A stretch of 16,685 nt of DNA from Lachnospiraceae bacterium (lineage in GTDB: Bacteria; Bacillota; Clostridia; Lachnospirales; Lachnospiraceae), in NCBI GenBank assembly GCA_016293925.1, contig JAEDCX010000056.1:1-16685 (forward strand), written 5' to 3'. The notes below the pieces were generated by a model that saw only the letters and a program-made list of their open reading frames with translations, had not been told where the DNA came from and made no database searches. This document shows, piece after piece, positions 14,141 to 16,685 of the stretch (position 1 is its first letter; each line of letters opens with the position of its first letter). The position numbers and the translations under genes were made by a program.

Positions 14141-14970
14141 CCTATCTGAATGAATACCGGGAAGGTGTGAAATATCTGCGGGAAGCGGGTATTACGGATG
14201 CGGAATGGGATGCAAGGTATCTTCTGGAATATATCTGTCATACGGACAGAAATACGCTATATCTGCATCCGGAGCAGCAAGTGAGCGAGCAGGAGCATGC
14301 GGATTACCGCCGGGCGCTCCGTCTGCGCCATGTGAGGATTCCACTGCAGCATATTACGGGCGAGCAGGAATTCATGGGATTATCTTTTCGGGTAAATGAG
14401 CATGTTCTGATTCCGCGGCAGGATACGGAAACACTGGTGGAAGAGGTTATGCGGTACCTTCATGACGGCATGGAGATTCTGGATATGTGCACGGGATCGG
14501 GTTGTATCCTGTTAAGTCTCCTGCATTATTCCAACGGCTGCGCCGGAACCGGAGTGGATCTGTCAGAGGAAGCATTGCAGGTGGCGCGGGAGAACGGAGA
14601 ACGGCTGCATCTGGATGCACGCTGGATACAGAGTGATCTTTTCACCAAGGTGGATGGGAAGTTCGATATGATTGTGTCGAATCCGCCCTATATTCAGACG
14701 GATGTGATAGCCACGCTGGAGCCGGAGGTCCGGGATCATGAACCGATGATGGCGCTGGACGGATGTGCAGACGGACTGGAATTTTATCGCAGAATCGCGA
14801 GGGATGCCGGAAGGCATCTGAAACGGGGCGGCATGTTGTTTTTTGAGATTGGATATGATGAGAGGGACGATGTGATGCGGATCATGACAGAGTCCGGATA
14901 TACCGATGTGACCGGTGTACAGGATCTGGCGGGGCATGACCGGGTGGTGATCGGAACCCATGTAAAATAA
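14137..14970 (+). CDS. prmC: Release factor glutamine N5-methyltransferase PrmC
   Basis: A 277-residue SAM-dependent methyltransferase that methylates the glutamine of the GGQ motif in release factors, which raises termination efficiency. The N-terminal helical domain (about 1-75) recognises the release factor; QHITGEQEFMGLSF (71-84) and LIPRQDTETLVE (91-102) are family signatures, the latter with Gln where IPRPDTE is usual. SAM-binding motif I is LDMCTGSGCI at 115-124, and the catalytic NPPY is at 182-185. Its ATG overlaps the stop of the DUF1385 gene (ATGA), and prfA, its substrate's gene, starts 17 bases after its stop. Length is normal. Confidence 0.96.
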   Translation: MTYLNEYREGVKYLREAGITDAEWDARYLLEYICHTDRNTLYLHPEQQVSEQEHADYRRALRLRHVRIPLQHITGEQEFMGLSFRVNEHVLIPRQDTETLVEEVMRYLHDGMEILDMCTGSGCILLSLLHYSNGCAGTGVDLSEEALQVARENGERLHLDARWIQSDLFTKVDGKFDMIVSNPPYIQTDVIATLEPEVRDHEPMMALDGCADGLEFYRRIARDAGRHLKRGGMLFFEIGYDERDDVMRIMTESGYTDVTGVQDLAGHDRVVIGTHVK

Positions 14971-14987
14971 AAGAGGTGTGAGGAAAT

Positions 14988-16058
14988 ATGTTTGACAGAT
15001 TAGAGGATCTGCTCCACAGGATGGATGAGATCATGAATGAGTTGAGTGAGCCGGATGTGACGAACAATCAGCAGCGGTTCCGGGCTCTGATGAAAGAACA
15101 GAGTGATCTGACCCCGCTGGTGGAGGCGTATCGGGAATATAAGAAGTGTAAGCAGGACATCGAAGACAGTCTTCAGCTACTCGAAGAGGAGAGCGACGAA
15201 GATATGCGTGAGATGTTAAAAGAGGAATTGTCCGGTGCCAGAAAACGTGTGGAAGAATTGGAGAAAACATTGAAGATTCTCCTGCTTCCCAAGGATCCGA
15301 ATGATGACAAGAACGTTGTCGTGGAGATCCGCGGCGGTGCCGGTGGAGATGAGGCTGCTCTTTTTGCGGCTGAATTGTACCGTATGTACGTGCATTACGC
15401 CGAGTCCAGGAGGTGGAAGGTCGAACTTGTAAACGTGGAAGAGACCGGAATCGGCGGCATGAAGGAAGTAGAATTCATGGTAAGCGGTCAGGGTGCTTAC
15501 TCCGTGCTCAAATACGAGAGTGGTGTACACCGTGTGCAGCGTGTTCCGGAAACGGAATCCGGCGGACGAATCCATACTTCTACCGCAACGGTAGCGGTTA
15601 TGCCGGAGGCAGAGGAGGTTGATGTCCAGATCGATGAGAAGGATATCCGGATCGATGTTATGCGTGCATCCGGTAACGGCGGACAGTGTGTCAATACCAC
15701 AGACTCTGCGGTTCGTCTGACCCACTATCCCACGGGCATTGTGGTCTACAGCCAGACGGAGAAGTCTCAGCTGCAGAACAAGGCCAAAGCGTTCGCATTG
15801 CTGCGTGCGAAACTGTATGATATCGAATGTCAGAAAGCCCATGATGCGGAGGCAGATGCAAGACGCAGCCAGATCGGTACCGGAGATCGTTCCGAGAAGA
15901 TCAGAACCTACAACTTCCCGCAGGGCCGTGTTACCGATCATCGGATCAACCTGACATTGTACAAGATTGATAAGATCATGGACGGGGACATTCAGGAGAT
16001 CATCGATGCATGCATCGCAGCCGACCAGAGCGCGAAGCTTGCGAAGATGAATGAATAA
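14988..16058 (+). CDS. prfA: Peptide chain release factor 1 (RF1)
   Basis: A 356-residue class I release factor that reads UAA and UAG and triggers peptide release on the ribosome. The stop-codon recognition tripeptide is PET at 187-189 in RVPETESGGRIHTS, of the PxT type that marks RF1; RF2 has SPF. The catalytic GGQ is at 231-233 in SGNGGQCVNTTDSAVRLTH, with Gln233 the expected PrmC methylation site. A coiled-coil N-terminal domain (about 1-100) and the usual C-terminal helix (ACIAADQSAKLAKM) are intact. GAGGTGTGAGG lies just upstream of ATG 14988. It is the last gene of the DUF1385-prmC-prfA unit and is followed by a terminator. Confidence 0.97.
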   Translation: MFDRLEDLLHRMDEIMNELSEPDVTNNQQRFRALMKEQSDLTPLVEAYREYKKCKQDIEDSLQLLEEESDEDMREMLKEELSGARKRVEELEKTLKILLLPKDPNDDKNVVVEIRGGAGGDEAALFAAELYRMYVHYAESRRWKVELVNVEETGIGGMKEVEFMVSGQGAYSVLKYESGVHRVQRVPETESGGRIHTSTATVAVMPEAEEVDVQIDEKDIRIDVMRASGNGGQCVNTTDSAVRLTHYPTGIVVYSQTEKSQLQNKAKAFALLRAKLYDIECQKAHDAEADARRSQIGTGDRSEKIRTYNFPQGRVTDHRINLTLYKIDKIMDGDIQEIIDACIAADQSAKLAKMNE

Positions 16059-16081
16059 TAGCTCGGACGCAGAGGAAAGAC

Positions 16082-16124
16082 AAGGAGACACAGACAGTTT
16101 ACCGGCCTGTGGCTCCTTATTTGT
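16082..16124 (+). terminator. Terminator after prfA
   Basis: AAGGAG (16082-16087) pairs with CTCCTT (16113-16118), and past one mismatch CACAG pairs with CTGTG around a 13-base loop; the run ATTTGTT follows. It starts 24 bases after the prfA stop. The U-tract is imperfect, so efficiency is uncertain. Confidence 0.65.
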
Positions 16125-16226
16125 TCGGTTGCGTCAGACGAACCCAGAGATAGCGTTGTCGCGGCTCCAACGAATCGGTTGTGAGAACATCACTCCATCA
16201 AACGCGAAGGATTTTCTGCAATCAAG

Positions 16227-16276
16227 AATTGGAGGAGACGTAATATGGACAAAATTGGAGGAGATGCGATATGGAC
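16227..16276 (+). repeat. Tandem near-repeat carrying two identical Shine-Dalgarno/ATG cassettes
   Basis: Units at 16227-16250 and 16253-16276 (24 bases each, period 26) differ at only three positions. Each contains AATTGGAGGAG, a seven-base spacer and ATGGAC. The nine-base CAATCAAGA also occurs on both sides, at 16219-16227 and 16281-16289. The result is two strong translation start signals in different reading frames within 30 bases. Confidence 0.8.
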
Positions 16277-16340
16277 GAGACAATCAAGATTTCGGAAGAA
16301 CGGATGGAACCGAAACGCCGATGGGCTTTGTAACAATTGA
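16245..16340 (+). CDS. Possible small ORF of 31 residues using the first start cassette
   Basis: ATG 16245 lies seven bases after GGAGGAG (16231-16237) and opens a 31-codon frame beginning MDKIGGDAIWTRQ and rich in Arg, Asn and Gly. No family is recognised. The start signal is strong, but the peptide has no visible domain and may simply arise from the duplication. It would be a leader peptide or a gene remnant as easily as a functional protein. Confidence 0.3.
   Translation: MDKIGGDAIWTRQSRFRKNGWNRNADGLCNN
16271..16333 (+). CDS. Possible small ORF of 20 residues using the second start cassette
   Basis: ATG 16271 lies seven bases after GGAGGAG (16257-16263) and opens a charged 20-codon frame beginning MDETIKISEERM and ending KRRWAL. 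It is nested in the 31-codon ORF in another frame. The amino-acid make-up (acidic half followed by basic half) resembles the start of a larger protein, so it may be a degraded gene head. No family is recognised. Confidence 0.35.
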   Translation: MDETIKISEERMEPKRRWAL

Positions 16341-16370
16341 CTCAGGCACAGACGATTGTTGTGTGTAGTG

Positions 16371-16431
16371 TACGGTTCACAATGAAAAAAGTGCGTTACG
16401 AACCGTAAGGAGCAGGATTGGTTGCTCTTAC
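16371..16431 (+). promoter_or_regulatory. Two hairpins upstream of the lipoprotein gene
   Basis: TACGGTTC (16371-16378) pairs perfectly over eight bases with GAACCGTA (16400-16407), enclosing a 21-base loop. Next, GAGCA near 16412 pairs with TGCTC near 16425 within a TAAG/TTA-flanked hairpin. No T-run follows either, so they are not obvious terminators. They may be leader structures. I see no convincing promoter between 16125 and 16461; TTGACT at 16337-16342 lacks a good -10 box. Confidence 0.35.
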
Positions 16432-16461
16432 GCAGAGGGAATGCGCACGGTAAGGAGATTT

Positions 16462-16685
16462 ATGAGAAACGAATGGATAAAATTTGTGTGTGTACTGTTG
16501 ATTGCAGTTCTGACAGTAAGCGGGTGTGGGAGCCGGAAGACACCTGTTCCACCCGAGACGACGGAGGAAACTGTGGGTGTCACAGGGGAAACTTCGGGTG
16601 CCGCAGAGGAAACTGCAGGTGCGGAAGAAGAATCCGTGGGAGTAGGGGACTCCGCTGACATGACGAATGACGCAGACGCGGGGGA
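16462..16685 (+). CDS. Lipoprotein, N-terminal part (cut by window end)
   Basis: The first 74 codons of a gene that runs off the window. ATG 16462 follows AAGGAG (16452-16457) by four bases. The protein has a short basic start (MRNEWIK), a hydrophobic stretch (about 8-20) and a lipobox VSGC with C22, so it should be cut by signal peptidase II and lipid-anchored on the outer membrane face. After the cysteine comes a low-complexity linker (about 28-74) with repeated ETxxET and acidic Gly/Ala/Glu segments, the usual spacer between anchor and folded domain. The folded part lies outside the window, so function cannot be given; a substrate-binding, copper-amine-oxidase-like or peptidoglycan-related domain would all fit. 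Confidence 0.82.
   Translation, partial: MRNEWIKFVCVLLIAVLTVSGCGSRKTPVPPETTEETVGVTGETSGAAEETAGAEEESVGVGDSADMTNDADAG

Noticed and set aside
15678..15692. Cysteine after GGQ in RF1 (GGQCVN) instead of the more familiar histidine
   Set aside because: The GGQ itself is intact and, from memory, cysteine at this position is common in Lachnospiraceae RF1, so it is not a sign of altered function.
16051..16368. A 105-codon frame beginning inside the last codons of prfA
   Set aside because: It runs through the prfA terminator and the repeated start cassettes, lacks its own ribosome binding site, and its composition shows no domain.

Overview
The window looks like ordinary core chromosome of a low-to-mid GC Gram-positive anaerobe of the Clostridia, most likely family Lachnospiraceae. 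Supporting signs are strong GGAGG-type ribosome binding sites, consensus-like SigA promoters, family proteins typical of that group (DUF4250, DUF4364, a SpoIID-like/peptidoglycan-binding protein), the rho-rpmE-DUF1385-prmC-prfA order, and a zinc-type L31. The genus cannot be fixed from the sequence alone. I found no rRNA, tRNA, CRISPR array, insertion sequence or phage gene.

Layout. (1) 52-1802, plus strand: a DgkB/YegS-type lipid kinase followed by a PAP2-family membrane phosphatase, a likely lipid phosphorylation/dephosphorylation pair. (2) 1839-4593: clpB disaggregase with its own promoter, a terminator-like hairpin in its leader, and a hairpin after the gene that can serve both converging units. 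(3) 4613-5949, minus strand: a SpoIID-like protein with a C-terminal peptidoglycan-binding domain and no visible signal peptide. (4) 6023-8382, plus strand: a near-consensus promoter drives a 57-residue DUF4250 protein, a membrane-anchored NodB polysaccharide deacetylase and the recombination ATPase RarA. (5) 11030 down to 8374, minus strand: malic enzyme, a YhcC/TIGR01212 radical SAM protein and a DUF4364 winged-helix protein in a tight operon that runs tail-to-tail into rarA. (6) 11042-16118, plus strand: rho behind a long leader, rpmE with its own promoter, leader hairpin and terminator, then DUF1385, prmC and prfA closed by a terminator. (7) 16119-16685: a leader-like region with a 24-bp tandem near-repeat carrying two copies of the same Shine-Dalgarno/ATG cassette and two nested tiny ORFs, two hairpins, and the start of a lipoprotein gene cut by the window edge.

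Functionally the window mixes housekeeping machinery with envelope-related proteins: transcription termination (Rho), translation (L31, RF1 and its methylase PrmC), proteostasis (ClpB), replication-linked recombination (RarA) and carbon metabolism (malic enzyme), beside lipid kinase/phosphatase, deacetylase, SpoIID-like and lipoprotein genes. I see no clear new multi-gene system. The parts most worth a second look are non-coding or very small: the clpB leader hairpin, the rho leader with its repeated CACGTGATTAC element and stacked hairpins, the duplicated start cassette near 16250, and the leaderless SpoIID-like protein.
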